Positions 7,923 through 15,915 of a DNA stretch of 64,000 nucleotides are shown here, piece by piece. The DNA comes from Chlamydia sp. BM-2023 (GTDB lineage Bacteria; Chlamydiota; Chlamydiia; Chlamydiales; Chlamydiaceae): contig NZ_CAXIED010000001.1 of the NCBI RefSeq assembly GCF_964023145.1, positions 992,001 to 1,056,000 of the forward strand, in the 5' to 3' direction. The notes below the pieces were generated by a model that did not search any database, was not told the DNA's origin, and saw only the letters and a program-made list of their open reading frames with translations. The first letter of the stretch is position 1. Each line of letters begins with the position of its first letter. Position numbers and translations under genes: made by a program.

Positions 7923-9332
7923 CTACCAGAATATGTGTTTTTGACCCGCCTGGTTGGCTTTCTGGGCCTTTTGCAGCATTTTTTCTTGATTTCTAGGTGA
8001 AAACCAATCACTGCCACCACCACCAGCAGCTCCCCCGGTAGCACCAGAATCATCTCCTCCAGTAGCTCCCTGACTATCTCTTTGATCACCACCGGTTGTT
8101 CCATCAGCTTCTAAGAGGCGATCCTCTTCACTTAAACCTTCTTGTAGATTTGAATGCTTTCTTACCTTCTGCATTAATGTTGTCAATTGCTGCATAGTTT
8201 GAGGATGCTCTCCTCGAGGACCTACAGGGGAGCGCTCAGCAGAAAGCAGAGAAAGAAGGAGTATTTGAAGAAATGTTTGTAGGTTCATGGTTAATTCATA
8301 TTGACCAGAAGGCACAGGTGATGGGTCAAAGGCTGCGGAATTTTCAACTAGAAAATGCATGGCATTTTGAAGCACTAGAGATACATCTCTACTTAAGGGT
8401 CCTAGAGGTCCTTCCTGACCCGTTTGCATGTTCATTACGGGCATCTGGGATAATTTCTCTTCCAATGTGTTAAAGTTTACTTTCTTAAATATTTTTTGTG
8501 GCTTTCCATCGTCTCCTGGAACAATAACAGGAATTTTAAGCCTCACTACTGGGGGTTGGTAACATCTGTATGGCTTGCTATCATATCCTCTTCTTACAGC
8601 TTTAACTTCTTTTGCCTTTGGCTCAGGAAGCTTTTGGGGATTATTGGTTACCTCAAATAAATCCTTCTGTAGTGGTGCGAGAAATTGTTTTTGTAGTTTA
8701 TTGAGCTCCAGTTTGCAGTGATCTTCTAGACGTCCTTGTTGTTGTTGATCCATATCCGTATTGGAATTTATCATGCCTTGAAGATCTAAACCGGAATGTT
8801 TTATGGCGCTCCCCAAAACAATAGGGCCGTATTTATTTCTAAGGCCTTTTACGACATCCTTAACATTGCATTCTGGACCCTCATCCTCATCAGAGTCTTG
8901 AGGAGGAGCGGAAGGCCCCGCCGCAGGAGAGCCCGCGGATCTTGGCTGACGGGTGACAACACCTCCCGAGCCTCCTGCAGCTCCGTTTTCATCTTCATTT
9001 ATAAGGCATACGCAGCAGCACGTAAAACATGAACTCAACCAACTAGGACAATGGGAATCGCACCAAGGACCACAGCCGTCTCTTACGTGTCTTGCGGTAC
9101 GTTGTGTGCGTGGACTGTTTAGTATTCCAGACACGAGCTCTCCTGTATTTAGAATCGCATCCATAATGCCGTCACCGCCAAGACCAATATTTACATTAAC
9201 ATTGACGTTGGCTCTGGGTTGCCCTGTTATAGGTGGAGGATTACCCCCTCCTCCCCCGGTTAGAGGTATATTTTCATTAGCTCCAGTGGGGGGAGTGGGT
9301 GGGGTTGTAGACTTACAACAGGGGCAGCACAT
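7923..9332 (-). CDS. Cysteine-rich chlamydial family protein, member C; apparently locked ON
   Basis: At 469 residues this member has the complete family plan: MCCPCCKSTT start, Gly5 run (about 28-32), Asn/Val/Gly repeats (NVNVNVNIGLGG), a Cys-rich stretch (about 86-118, ending CFTCCCVCLI), the YGPIVLG block, the core VTNNPQKLPEPKAKEVKAV...CYQPPVVRL, GPLSRDVSLVLQNAMHFLV, the hydrophobic LQILLLSLLSAERSPVG, a Gly-rich insertion (GATGGDDSGATGG) and the C-terminus WFSPRNQEKML...HIFW. Unlike its neighbours, the Gly5 run is coded GGG GGA GGA GGG GGT, so no long homopolymer exists and the frame should be stable. A GGAG ribosome-binding site precedes the ATG. The function is unknown. Confidence 0.85.
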   Translation of the reverse strand: MCCPCCKSTTPPTPPTGANENIPLTGGGGGNPPPITGQPRANVNVNVNIGLGGDGIMDAILNTGELVSGILNSPRTQRTARHVRDGCGPWCDSHCPSWLSSCFTCCCVCLINEDENGAAGGSGGVVTRQPRSAGSPAAGPSAPPQDSDEDEGPECNVKDVVKGLRNKYGPIVLGSAIKHSGLDLQGMINSNTDMDQQQQGRLEDHCKLELNKLQKQFLAPLQKDLFEVTNNPQKLPEPKAKEVKAVRRGYDSKPYRCYQPPVVRLKIPVIVPGDDGKPQKIFKKVNFNTLEEKLSQMPVMNMQTGQEGPLGPLSRDVSLVLQNAMHFLVENSAAFDPSPVPSGQYELTMNLQTFLQILLLSLLSAERSPVGPRGEHPQTMQQLTTLMQKVRKHSNLQEGLSEEDRLLEADGTTGGDQRDSQGATGGDDSGATGGAAGGGGSDWFSPRNQEKMLQKAQKANQAGQKHIFW

Positions 9333-9508
9333 AAAAATTCTCCAAAATATTATTGCGATAACAGGATTCTAAGATATTTAGAGTCTGTTGATTGCGATGA
9401 ACTAAAGCATTCTTTAAGGAAAGAAGACTTTTTTTCTAGGATTTTTTCTTAAGAAATTAAATGTGAAAGAGTTGGTTTTGGCTCAAGGATGTGTGTGAGT
9501 GGATTTTT
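9333..9508 (-). promoter_or_regulatory. Conserved upstream block, member C copy
   Basis: The TTTTTTCTAGGATTTTTTC core is near 9429-9447 and the distal TGTGTGAGTGGATTTTT element is at 9491-9507. The block is retained even though this member lacks the slippery tract. Confidence 0.5.
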
Positions 9509-9623
9509 AAAGACGAAAGAAAATTTCTTTCTGAAGAAGATCTACTTATCTAAGAGATTGAAGGAGAAGGCGATCTCTTAATCCGTTGCTTATCTTCGAT
9601 ATGGGATTTGTTGATATGTTTAT

Positions 9624-9653
9624 TTTATAAGCTATGGATTCATAGCTTATAAA
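9624..9653. terminator. 13-bp perfect inverted repeat after member D
   Basis: TTTATAAGCTATG and CATAGCTTATAAA are separated by GATT. Closely similar stem-loops follow members E and F. There is no T-run, so the terminator role is inferred from position and repetition. Confidence 0.5.
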
Positions 9654-9695
9654 GTAATGATTTAGAATCTGGTTGTTAGCTTTTTTTTGAAAAAA

Positions 9696-10823
9696 CTAAT
9701 CCCAGAGAATTCCTTTAGATGATTTGTGAGTTTTTTCAGATTCTTTAAGTAACTTTTCTTGTTGTTCTGGAGAGAGCCAACCATCCACATCTTTGGATTT
9801 TTCCTCTGCACCCTCTACGAGAGTTTTGGGTTTGTCGCTATGTGACTTGGCGTGTTCCCTTAGTTTGTTCATGAGCTCTATTAGCATAGGCATCGTGTCC
9901 CGAGGAGCTCGTCCACGGAGATCTAAGGGAACTTTTCTCAAGGAAAGCATAGAAAGAAGAATAAGCTGTAGGAATCTCATTTCTGTTAATACCAGCTCAC
10001 TGTTACCTTCTTGTGGTGGTGGGGTCTGATAAACTAAATATAAACACGCATTTTGAAGAATCGAAGATACGTCTACTCCTTGTTGTCCCAGAGGGTCTTT
10101 CTCTTCGGATTCTAGGTCTAACGCTGCTATCAGTTTTAATTGGTTTTCAAGTTTTACAAAATCTACGACCTTTTCTTCTGGTCGCTGTTGTTCTCTAGGT
10201 CTATCAAAATCAATCATCGGAACAATAACACGAACAACCGGGGGTACGTAACATTTTTGGGAGTCATATCCCCATTTTACCGCTTTTACTTCTTCACTTT
10301 CCGGATTTGGTAATGTTTCAGGGTTGTTAGCTACAAGAAACAAGCTTTCTTGTAGCGGTTTTACATGCTCTTTTTCTAATTTTCCTTTCTCGTTTAAGAA
10401 AAGCTTTTCGAGATCATGTTTTTCTTCACGAGTTAGCGGATCATGGTTGTCTAACTTATTTTTTATTTCTTGAGAACAAGTCCCTAAGGAATTTTGTGTA
10501 ACCATAGGACCATAGATTTCGTGCATTTTCTTTAAAAAAGGGTGTTGCCCTTCAGGAGTGGGCATAAAGCACGAACGTAAACATTGGAAACAAGATCTCA
10601 TCCAAGATAAGGACATTTGCGGACAGCAAGAGCTTGTTGAAGGGGACTGAGAAGGAGGATTTAAAATTTGTCCGACAGCGCTTTGAGTTCGAGCAGCTGT
10701 AGAATCTGCTTCTCTCTTTTTAGGTTGGGAGGCAACCCCCCCCCCCCCCGTTAAAGGGACGCAGTCCTCATCAGGGTTAGGCGTTCCATTACGCGCGCGC
10801 GAATTCCAACAAGGACAGCACAT
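9696..10823 (-). CDS. Cysteine-rich chlamydial family protein, member D; phase-variable, ON
   Basis: This 375-residue member opens MCCPCWNSRARNG and reads through its 14-base G tract in frame (ACG, four GGG, GTT). The Cys-rich head is short (SSCCPQM, CFQCLRSCF). It is followed by YGPMV, an EKEHVKPLQESLFLVANNP block, CYVPPVVRVIVP, the DPLGQQGVDVSSILQNACLYLV block, the hydrophobic FLQLILLSMLS and a WLSPEQQEKLL...GILWD terminus. The charged middle is lysine- and glutamate-rich, unlike the glycine-rich member C. No signal peptide or catalytic motif is seen. In this gene the ON lengths are 11, 14 and 17, a different phase from members A and B. Confidence 0.83.
   Translation of the reverse strand: MCCPCWNSRARNGTPNPDEDCVPLTGGGGVASQPKKREADSTAARTQSAVGQILNPPSQSPSTSSCCPQMSLSWMRSCFQCLRSCFMPTPEGQHPFLKKMHEIYGPMVTQNSLGTCSQEIKNKLDNHDPLTREEKHDLEKLFLNEKGKLEKEHVKPLQESLFLVANNPETLPNPESEEVKAVKWGYDSQKCYVPPVVRVIVPMIDFDRPREQQRPEEKVVDFVKLENQLKLIAALDLESEEKDPLGQQGVDVSSILQNACLYLVYQTPPPQEGNSELVLTEMRFLQLILLSMLSLRKVPLDLRGRAPRDTMPMLIELMNKLREHAKSHSDKPKTLVEGAEEKSKDVDGWLSPEQQEKLLKESEKTHKSSKGILWD
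10736..10749. repeat. 14-bp poly-C tract in member D (ON length)
   Basis: Fourteen C on the plus strand. The count agrees with the translated Thr-Gly4-Val run. Confidence 0.9.
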
Positions 10824-11000
10824 AAAAATTCTCCAAAATATTATTGTAATAAGGGAGATTCTAAGATGTTTAGAATCTGTAGATTACGGGAAAGAAAGCA
10901 TTTTTTAATGAGGGAGATTTTTTTTCTAGGGGTTTTTTCTGAGAGAAAATAGATGAAAAAGGAGAGTTTAACCTTATAGATATCTATGAGTGGATTTTTC
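10824..11000 (-). promoter_or_regulatory. Conserved upstream block, member D copy
   Basis: The TTTTTTCTAGGGGTTTTTT core lies around 10920-10937 and the distal TATGAGTGGATTTTT element at 10985-10999. The remaining 11001-11257 up to the stop of member E holds only the stem-loop at 11186. Confidence 0.45.
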
Positions 11001-11185
11001 CATATGAAAAAAATTATCCCATGAAATCAGATAATTTTTAGGTAAACGATTTTAGGGCATAAACTTATTATTTTCATGCATTCATAAAAGGATCTTCTTT
11101 TGCGCGAGTTTTATGCTTGTATTCTATGATTCCAAATAGTTTATTTTCTTTTCCGATCTGGAAATAACCACTATGAGAAGTTTTG

Positions 11186-11211
11186 CATAAGCTATGAATC
11201 CATAGCTTATG
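11186..11211. terminator. 11-bp perfect inverted repeat after member E
   Basis: CATAAGCTATG and CATAGCTTATG around AATC. The sequence is nearly identical to the stem-loops after members D and F. Confidence 0.5.
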
Positions 11212-11257
11212 AAATAATGATTTGAAATCTGGTTGTTAGTTCCCTTTTTTGAAAAAA

Positions 11258-12439
11258 CTAATTCCAGAGAATTCCTCTGGATGATTTGTGAGTTTTTTTA
11301 GCTTCTTCTAGTAGCCTCCGTTGTGTGTCAGGTGTAGGCCAGTTATCATAAGAACCCCCGGAAGCACCTTTGCCACCCCCAGTAACGAACCTAAGAACTT
11401 GCCTGGCGGCATTTTCCCGTATTGCTAACATTAACTCCTTTAGCTGCTCCATAGCTCCAGAAGGAGGACGCCCTTGGTTGTCTGTGGGAGCATGTTCAGT
11501 AGCAAGCAAGGAAAGAATAATAAGTTGTAGAAATTTCTGTTCTGTTAAAATTAGATCTTGCTTCTGGCCCGATGATGTTCCCTGATGGGGATCTGAAGTA
11601 GCGCCTTCAGCTAAGAAGAAACAGGTGTTTTGAAGTATTCGAGATGCCTCTTTTCCATCTTGTCCTAATATATCCTCTTCTCCAGTGGTGAGGTTTAATA
11701 CCTCTAGATTTCTTAGCTGGCTCTCAAGTTTTAAAAAGTTAACGGGCGTGGTTACGTTTTTATTCCCAGTACTGGTGATAACAAAAACTCTCGGGGGCTT
11801 GTAACATCTTGGAGTCTCATAGCCTCGTTTTGTTGCTGCAACTTCTGAAGATTGTGGGCTGGGTAGGGTTTGTGGGTTATTAGCTACCTCAAATAGCTTA
11901 TCTTGTAGAGGGCCTGTTAACTCCTTCTGTAGTCGTACTTTTTGTCGTGCACATTGTTGTCCAAATAGGAGCTTTTCACGCTGAGTTACCTCTTCACCGG
12001 ATCGAATTTTCGCTTGGAGCTCAGCGCTACAATGACCTAGAGCTCGTTTTGTAATTATAGGGCCGTGGACCTTTTCCATCTCTTGTAAAAATGCAGGGAT
12101 TTCTTGAGAGGGAGTCTCTTCTGGAGGCCCTTCCGGAGGCTCTGTAGTTACATCTGCAGATACGCAGCAGGGGAATAGACATCGAAAATAAGATGCCAGG
12201 CAAGCTGTACAGCAGGTAGAACAGCAAGATTCTCTTGATGATACAGGAGCGGGTTGGTTTAAGACAGCTTGAGCAATGCTTCCAGAAGAGGAAGCTGTGG
12301 AGCCCACAGCTCCTCTCCTAGGCTGTGAGGTAACTACGTTGCCAGGAGCAACCCCCCCCCCCCCCGAACTCAGGGGAATATTTTCTTCGTTATCAGCTGG
12401 TGGGGTAGGTGTATTAGAATTCCTACAGGGACAGCACAT
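11258..12439 (-). CDS. Cysteine-rich chlamydial family protein, member E; phase-variable, ON
   Basis: This 393-residue member opens MCCPCRNSNTPTPPAD and reads in frame through a 14-base G tract (Ser-Gly4-Val). A Cys-rich head follows (ESCCSTCCTACLASYF, CLFPCC), then HGPIITK, the LFEVANNPQTLPSPQS block, CYKPPRVFVI, DILGQDGKEASRILQNTCFFLAEG, the hydrophobic LQLIILSLLATEHAP and a C-terminus ending GILWN. Its first 25 residues are almost identical to those of member F, and the flanking DNA is also very similar, which points to recent duplication or gene conversion between E and F, whereas the bodies have diverged. A GG-containing ribosome-binding site is weaker here than in members A-D. Confidence 0.83.
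   Translation of the reverse strand: MCCPCRNSNTPTPPADNEENIPLSSGGGGVAPGNVVTSQPRRGAVGSTASSSGSIAQAVLNQPAPVSSRESCCSTCCTACLASYFRCLFPCCVSADVTTEPPEGPPEETPSQEIPAFLQEMEKVHGPIITKRALGHCSAELQAKIRSGEEVTQREKLLFGQQCARQKVRLQKELTGPLQDKLFEVANNPQTLPSPQSSEVAATKRGYETPRCYKPPRVFVITSTGNKNVTTPVNFLKLESQLRNLEVLNLTTGEEDILGQDGKEASRILQNTCFFLAEGATSDPHQGTSSGQKQDLILTEQKFLQLIILSLLATEHAPTDNQGRPPSGAMEQLKELMLAIRENAARQVLRFVTGGGKGASGGSYDNWPTPDTQRRLLEEAKKTHKSSRGILWN
12352..12365. repeat. 14-bp poly-C tract in member E (ON length)
   Basis: Fourteen C on the plus strand, consistent with the Ser-Gly4-Val reading. Confidence 0.9.
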
Positions 12440-12615
12440 AAAACCTCTCTAAAATAATGTTGTGACGACAGAGATTTAAAATCTTTAAATTCCGCTGCTT
12501 GTGACGATGAGGGTCATTTTTTTGTAGAGAGAGACTTTTTTTCTAGAATTTTTTCGTAAGAAATTAAATATGAAAAGGTTGATTTGATATCAAGGATGTG
12601 AAAGAGCGGATTTCT
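12440..12615 (-). promoter_or_regulatory. Conserved upstream block, member E copy
   Basis: The TTTTTTCTAGAATTTTTTC core lies around 12536-12555 and includes the palindrome TTCTAGAA. The distal element is degenerate (GGATGTGAAAGAGCGGATTT). Confidence 0.45.
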
Positions 12616-12702
12616 AATTTTATCTAAGTGATTGAAAAAGAGAAAGATCCCTTAATCAGCTGTTTGTCCTTAAATTAGGATTTTCTGATGCGATAAGTTT
12701 TG

Positions 12703-12728
12703 CATAAGCTATGAAAACATAGCCTATG
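12703..12728. terminator. Inverted repeat after member F
   Basis: CATAAGCTATG and CATAGCCTATG around AAAA, with one non-Watson-Crick position in 11. It belongs to the same repeat set as the stem-loops after D and E. Confidence 0.5.
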
Positions 12729-12767
12729 AATACAAATTTAGGATCTTATTTTGCTTTGTAAAAAAGA

Positions 12768-13955
12768 TTACCAGATGATCTTCTGGGAGGTTTTTTGAGT
12801 TTTTCCCGCCTCTGCTAATAATTTCTCCTGCTTTCTAGGCGAGAGCCAGCTCTCATCTTCTGAAGTGCCTCCCGTTGCTCCTTCATTATTCGTATGGGAG
12901 GCTCTGGAGCCAGTCTCAGAGGCATCTTTCCTTATAGCTAACATTAAATCTGATAACATCGATAAAGTGCCTGGAGGTTTCCCTGATGGACTTACGGGAG
13001 CGGTCTCTGCGCTAAGCATAGAAAGAATGATTAACAGTAAGAAGCTTTCCTCTGTTAAAATTAGCTCTTCAGAATCTGAAGATGGCGCGGCTTTATCACC
13101 TTGCTTTAGGAAGAAACAGGAATTTTGAAGCACCGTAGATACCGCTATTCCTTTTTCTCCTAAAGGTCCTTTCTGTCCAGTAGATAGGTTCATTCCACAT
13201 ACAAGCTTTAATTTCTTTTCCAGTTTAGTGAAATTAATTGTTTTTAATTTTGTTTGTTTTTCTCCCATAGGGTTTTTAGGATTAACCGTAGGAATGATAA
13301 TGCGGACTTTCGGAGGCTGGTAGCATCTCTTGGCATCAAATCCCTGTTTTACTATTCCTACTACAGTATCCTCTGGTTTTGGTAGATCTTGTGGGTTATT
13401 TGCTACAGCGAACAGCCTCTCTTGTAGAGGAGCTAAAAGCTCTTTTTCTAATTTTAATTTTTGCTCAATGCAACGTTGTTCAAAAATATTTTTTTTATCT
13501 TCACTTAGCTGAACGCCATTTTCAATGTCTTGTTTTATAGATGGATCACAAGTTCCCATGGCTTGTTGTGTAACCATAGGACCATGTTGTTTTCTCATTC
13601 TTTTCAAGAAGTCTGGACCCTTTTCAGGCTTGGAGGGCGGCGTGCCGGGGTTTTCTTCAGTAGGAGGTGTTTCCTCTTCTTCAGTTTCTCTTATACAGTA
13701 GGGGTGTAGAGATAAAAAACAAGACCGTAGCCAGGATAGACACGAGCTACATGAACAACAGGGGTCTTCAGTTTGATTTAATATGCCAGAGGCAGTATCC
13801 CCCGAACGGGAGGCTGTGGAGTTTACAGGTCCTTGAGAAGGCTGCGAGGTAACTACACCGGTACCCCCCCCCCCCCCCGTGCTCAGGGGAATATTTTCTT
13901 CATTATCAGCTGGTGGTGGGGTAGGTGTATTAGAATTTCTACAGGGACAGCACAT
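12768..13955 (-). CDS. Cysteine-rich chlamydial family protein, member F; phase-variable, ON
   Basis: This 395-residue member opens MCCPCRNSNTPTPPPAD and reads in frame through a 15-base G tract (Thr-Gly5-Thr). The Cys-rich head (DPCCSCSSCLSWLRSCF) is followed by an acidic/proline stretch (TEEEETPPTEENPGTPPS), HGPMVTQ, the LFAVANNPQDLPKPED block, CYQPPKVRIIIP, GPLGEKGIAVSTVLQNSCFFL, the hydrophobic FLLLIILSMLSAETAPV and the C-terminus WLSPRKQEKLLAEAGKTQKTSQKIIW. Its tract is one base longer than those of the other members, yet it is ON because its reading phase is offset (ON at 12, 15 and 18). The function is unknown. Confidence 0.83.
   Translation of the reverse strand: MCCPCRNSNTPTPPPADNEENIPLSTGGGGGTGVVTSQPSQGPVNSTASRSGDTASGILNQTEDPCCSCSSCLSWLRSCFLSLHPYCIRETEEEETPPTEENPGTPPSKPEKGPDFLKRMRKQHGPMVTQQAMGTCDPSIKQDIENGVQLSEDKKNIFEQRCIEQKLKLEKELLAPLQERLFAVANNPQDLPKPEDTVVGIVKQGFDAKRCYQPPKVRIIIPTVNPKNPMGEKQTKLKTINFTKLEKKLKLVCGMNLSTGQKGPLGEKGIAVSTVLQNSCFFLKQGDKAAPSSDSEELILTEESFLLLIILSMLSAETAPVSPSGKPPGTLSMLSDLMLAIRKDASETGSRASHTNNEGATGGTSEDESWLSPRKQEKLLAEAGKTQKTSQKIIW
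13864..13878. repeat. 15-bp poly-C tract in member F (ON length)
   Basis: Fifteen C on the plus strand. This is the longest tract of the set. Confidence 0.9.
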
Positions 13956-14135
13956 AAGACCTCTCTAAAATAATGTTGTGGTAACAGAGATTTAAAATAT
14001 TTAAATTCTGTCACTTGCAGTAAATAAGGGAACATTTTTTAGGAGAGAAGGACTTTTTTTTCTAGAATTTTTTAAGAAGAGACTGAAGTTTATGGGGTTG
14101 TTTCTTGTTCTCTTATGGGGTCTGAGGGCTTTTGG
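13956..14135 (-). promoter_or_regulatory. Conserved upstream block, member F copy
   Basis: The first 50 bases are nearly identical to the member E copy. The TTTTTTCTAGAATTTTTTA core is around 14055-14073 and the distal CTGAGGGCTTTTGG element at 14122-14135. Confidence 0.45.
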
Positions 14136-14206
14136 GGAAATAGAGAGAAATTTCGCATAGTCAAGATTGTTTAGTATATGTATAACCTTGCGAAACTTGT
14201 TGGATG

Positions 14207-14231
14207 AAAAGAGGCGGGGAGCACCGCCTCT
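14207..14231 (-). terminator. Rho-independent terminator of member G
   Basis: AGAGGCGG (14210-14217) pairs with CCGCCTCT (14224-14231). Read on the minus strand, the GC-rich 8-bp stem is followed by TTTT. It lies 17 bases after the stop of member G. Confidence 0.75.
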
Positions 14232-14247
14232 AAACGTGTGTTGATGG

Positions 14248-15585
14248 TTATCTTAAGAATAAACTTGAAGTTGTAGCATTAACGGTTTTAGCCACTTCGA
14301 GAAGTGCAACTTGAGCTTTTGGACTTGTAGGGTCCCAAAGATTACCCAAAGTGCGAGACGTAGTTATTCCTCCGTCAACGCACGGCATTCCAGCAGAAGC
14401 TGCACAGCGTCCGTTAAGCGCTATTCTCTTATTGTGGTGAGAGCCAGCTTGCGCAATTCCTGCGTTTACACGTACCTCAGTACCAATTCCCATTCCCTTA
14501 AGATCAATTCTTGGAGCCTTAGAAGAACGCTCTTCTCTTGCGCGTAATTCTTGGCTTGTATTTTTTAATTGCTCTAAGCAAGTGGGAAATTCTTGATCAG
14601 CTCCCACAGGGGAAAATCCTAAAGATAATAGCGAAAGAAGAAGCAATACTCGGTATTTAGATTCTTCAATAGTTACTCCTAAACCAGGGGAGTTAAACAG
14701 ATGCTTCGCATCATTTACATATTGATTTAATGTATGCTGAAAAATTGTAACTACTGTTTTTGCTTCAAATCCTAGGGGGCTAATTTCTTCAGTGTCTAAA
14801 TCTAGCACTTCCATTTGTCCTAGTTGCTGCTGCAATCTACGGAAATCTAAAGAATGTCCAGATCTTTGCTCATTAAGAGAAGAAGCTCCCTCTTTATTTG
14901 GATAGAGAACTAGGCATGTAGGAATAGAAGGTAACTCAGTTTTTGCTATAGATTCTTCTAAGGATCTTTTCACATGCTCCATTTCTGTAGAGCCTGATGA
15001 AGGAAGATGCTCTGAAGCACTTGCTGTAACAAATAGCTCATGAGGAAGTACCCCTTTGATACACTTATCAAGAAGAGCTTTAGCTTCCTGACATTGAGTG
15101 GTGAAATCAGCTTTTTGTTCATCTGTGAGTGTAAGCCCATCAGCCAGTAATTTAACAATGTCCCAAGGACCTTGTTTCATAGCCATACCTACGCAAATAG
15201 GGCCGAATTCTTCTCTTTGAGTTTGAATGAATTCTGCTAGGTCACTATGCTTTTCGTCAGATCCTATTTGATCCTCAGGAGTAATCACACATGTGCAAAA
15301 ACAGTCAAAGCACCATAAAAAAGGGCTCCAGCAGCTTTCAGCACATCGAGGACGACAGGAATCTTGGCAAAATTGACTTGTTCTTTGCACTCTAGAAGAA
15401 TTTAAAGCGTCTGTAAACAAGTCTCCAGCAGCACGAATAGTGTCTAGTAGTGAAGGATCTCCTATCTTCAGATTAAATTCTGAAGAGGATCCGGGTTGTC
15501 TCGTAATTTCATTTAAAGAACAAGTTTCTTCGTCATAGCCTTCTTGATTTGAGCGCCAGCTCATATTAATTCCAGGGCAGCACAT
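14248..15585 (-). CDS. Cysteine-rich chlamydial family protein, member G; divergent, no slippery tract
   Basis: This 445-residue protein starts MCCPGINMSW. It keeps the family plan but has no homopolymer and no Gly run. Visible parts are SRVQRTSQFCQDSCRPRCAESC, a second Cys cluster (CFDCFCTCVI), FGPICVGMAM, a TASASEHLPSSGSTEMEHV block that replaces the usual VANNP motif, SPLGFEAKTVVTIFQHTLNQYV, the hydrophobic RVLLLLSLLSLGFSPVG and a C-terminal tail with a unique Gly/Ala/His-rich insertion (about 370-415). The usual terminal Trp is replaced by LFLR. A GGAG site lies 7 bases before the ATG. The upstream block of members A-F is not recognisable. Function is unknown; constitutive expression is inferred. 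Confidence 0.82.
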   Translation of the reverse strand: MCCPGINMSWRSNQEGYDEETCSLNEITRQPGSSSEFNLKIGDPSLLDTIRAAGDLFTDALNSSRVQRTSQFCQDSCRPRCAESCWSPFLWCFDCFCTCVITPEDQIGSDEKHSDLAEFIQTQREEFGPICVGMAMKQGPWDIVKLLADGLTLTDEQKADFTTQCQEAKALLDKCIKGVLPHELFVTASASEHLPSSGSTEMEHVKRSLEESIAKTELPSIPTCLVLYPNKEGASSLNEQRSGHSLDFRRLQQQLGQMEVLDLDTEEISPLGFEAKTVVTIFQHTLNQYVNDAKHLFNSPGLGVTIEESKYRVLLLLSLLSLGFSPVGADQEFPTCLEQLKNTSQELRAREERSSKAPRIDLKGMGIGTEVRVNAGIAQAGSHHNKRIALNGRCAASAGMPCVDGGITTSRTLGNLWDPTSPKAQVALLEVAKTVNATTSSLFLR

Positions 15586-15915
15586 AATTTTACTCCATAA
15601 AATAACAATGTTTTTCTAAGAACTCCCATACTCTTGAGAGCACTCTTAATAATTTACCAAATGGCTTTATGCACTTGTGAAATAGACTATGAGGGAATAC
15701 AAGAGCTCACGCTCTTGAAAAAAGAGATGATTTACATTGCTAAGTTTGGAGAATTTTTGAAAACAACAGCGTTAATTTCCTCATTTTCTGTGCTAAAAAG
15801 CATTCAGGTGGGCACATGTTAGGTAGGGAATAATTATAAGTCTATAAAAATTTTTTGAATTTAGGAGGGTTTCTTAAAAAATAAGAAAGCCTCCTTAAAG
15901 TATCTAAGAGTTAGT
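15586..15915. other. Intergenic region between members G and H
   Basis: Apart from the member G ribosome-binding site and the terminator of member H at 15863, I see no gene. A 62-codon open frame on the plus strand (15634-15822) starts with TTG and looks fortuitous. Confidence 0.6.
15863..15895 (-). terminator. Rho-independent terminator of member H
   Basis: AGGAGG(G)TTTCTT pairs with AAGAAA(G)CCTCCT: 12 pairs and one internal mismatch around a 7-base A-rich loop. A T-rich stretch follows on the minus strand about 10 bases beyond. Confidence 0.65.

Noticed and set aside
8953-9372. Antisense open frame (139 codons) opposite the start of member C
   Set aside because: Complement of the Cys/Gly-rich head; not conserved in the same position in the other members.
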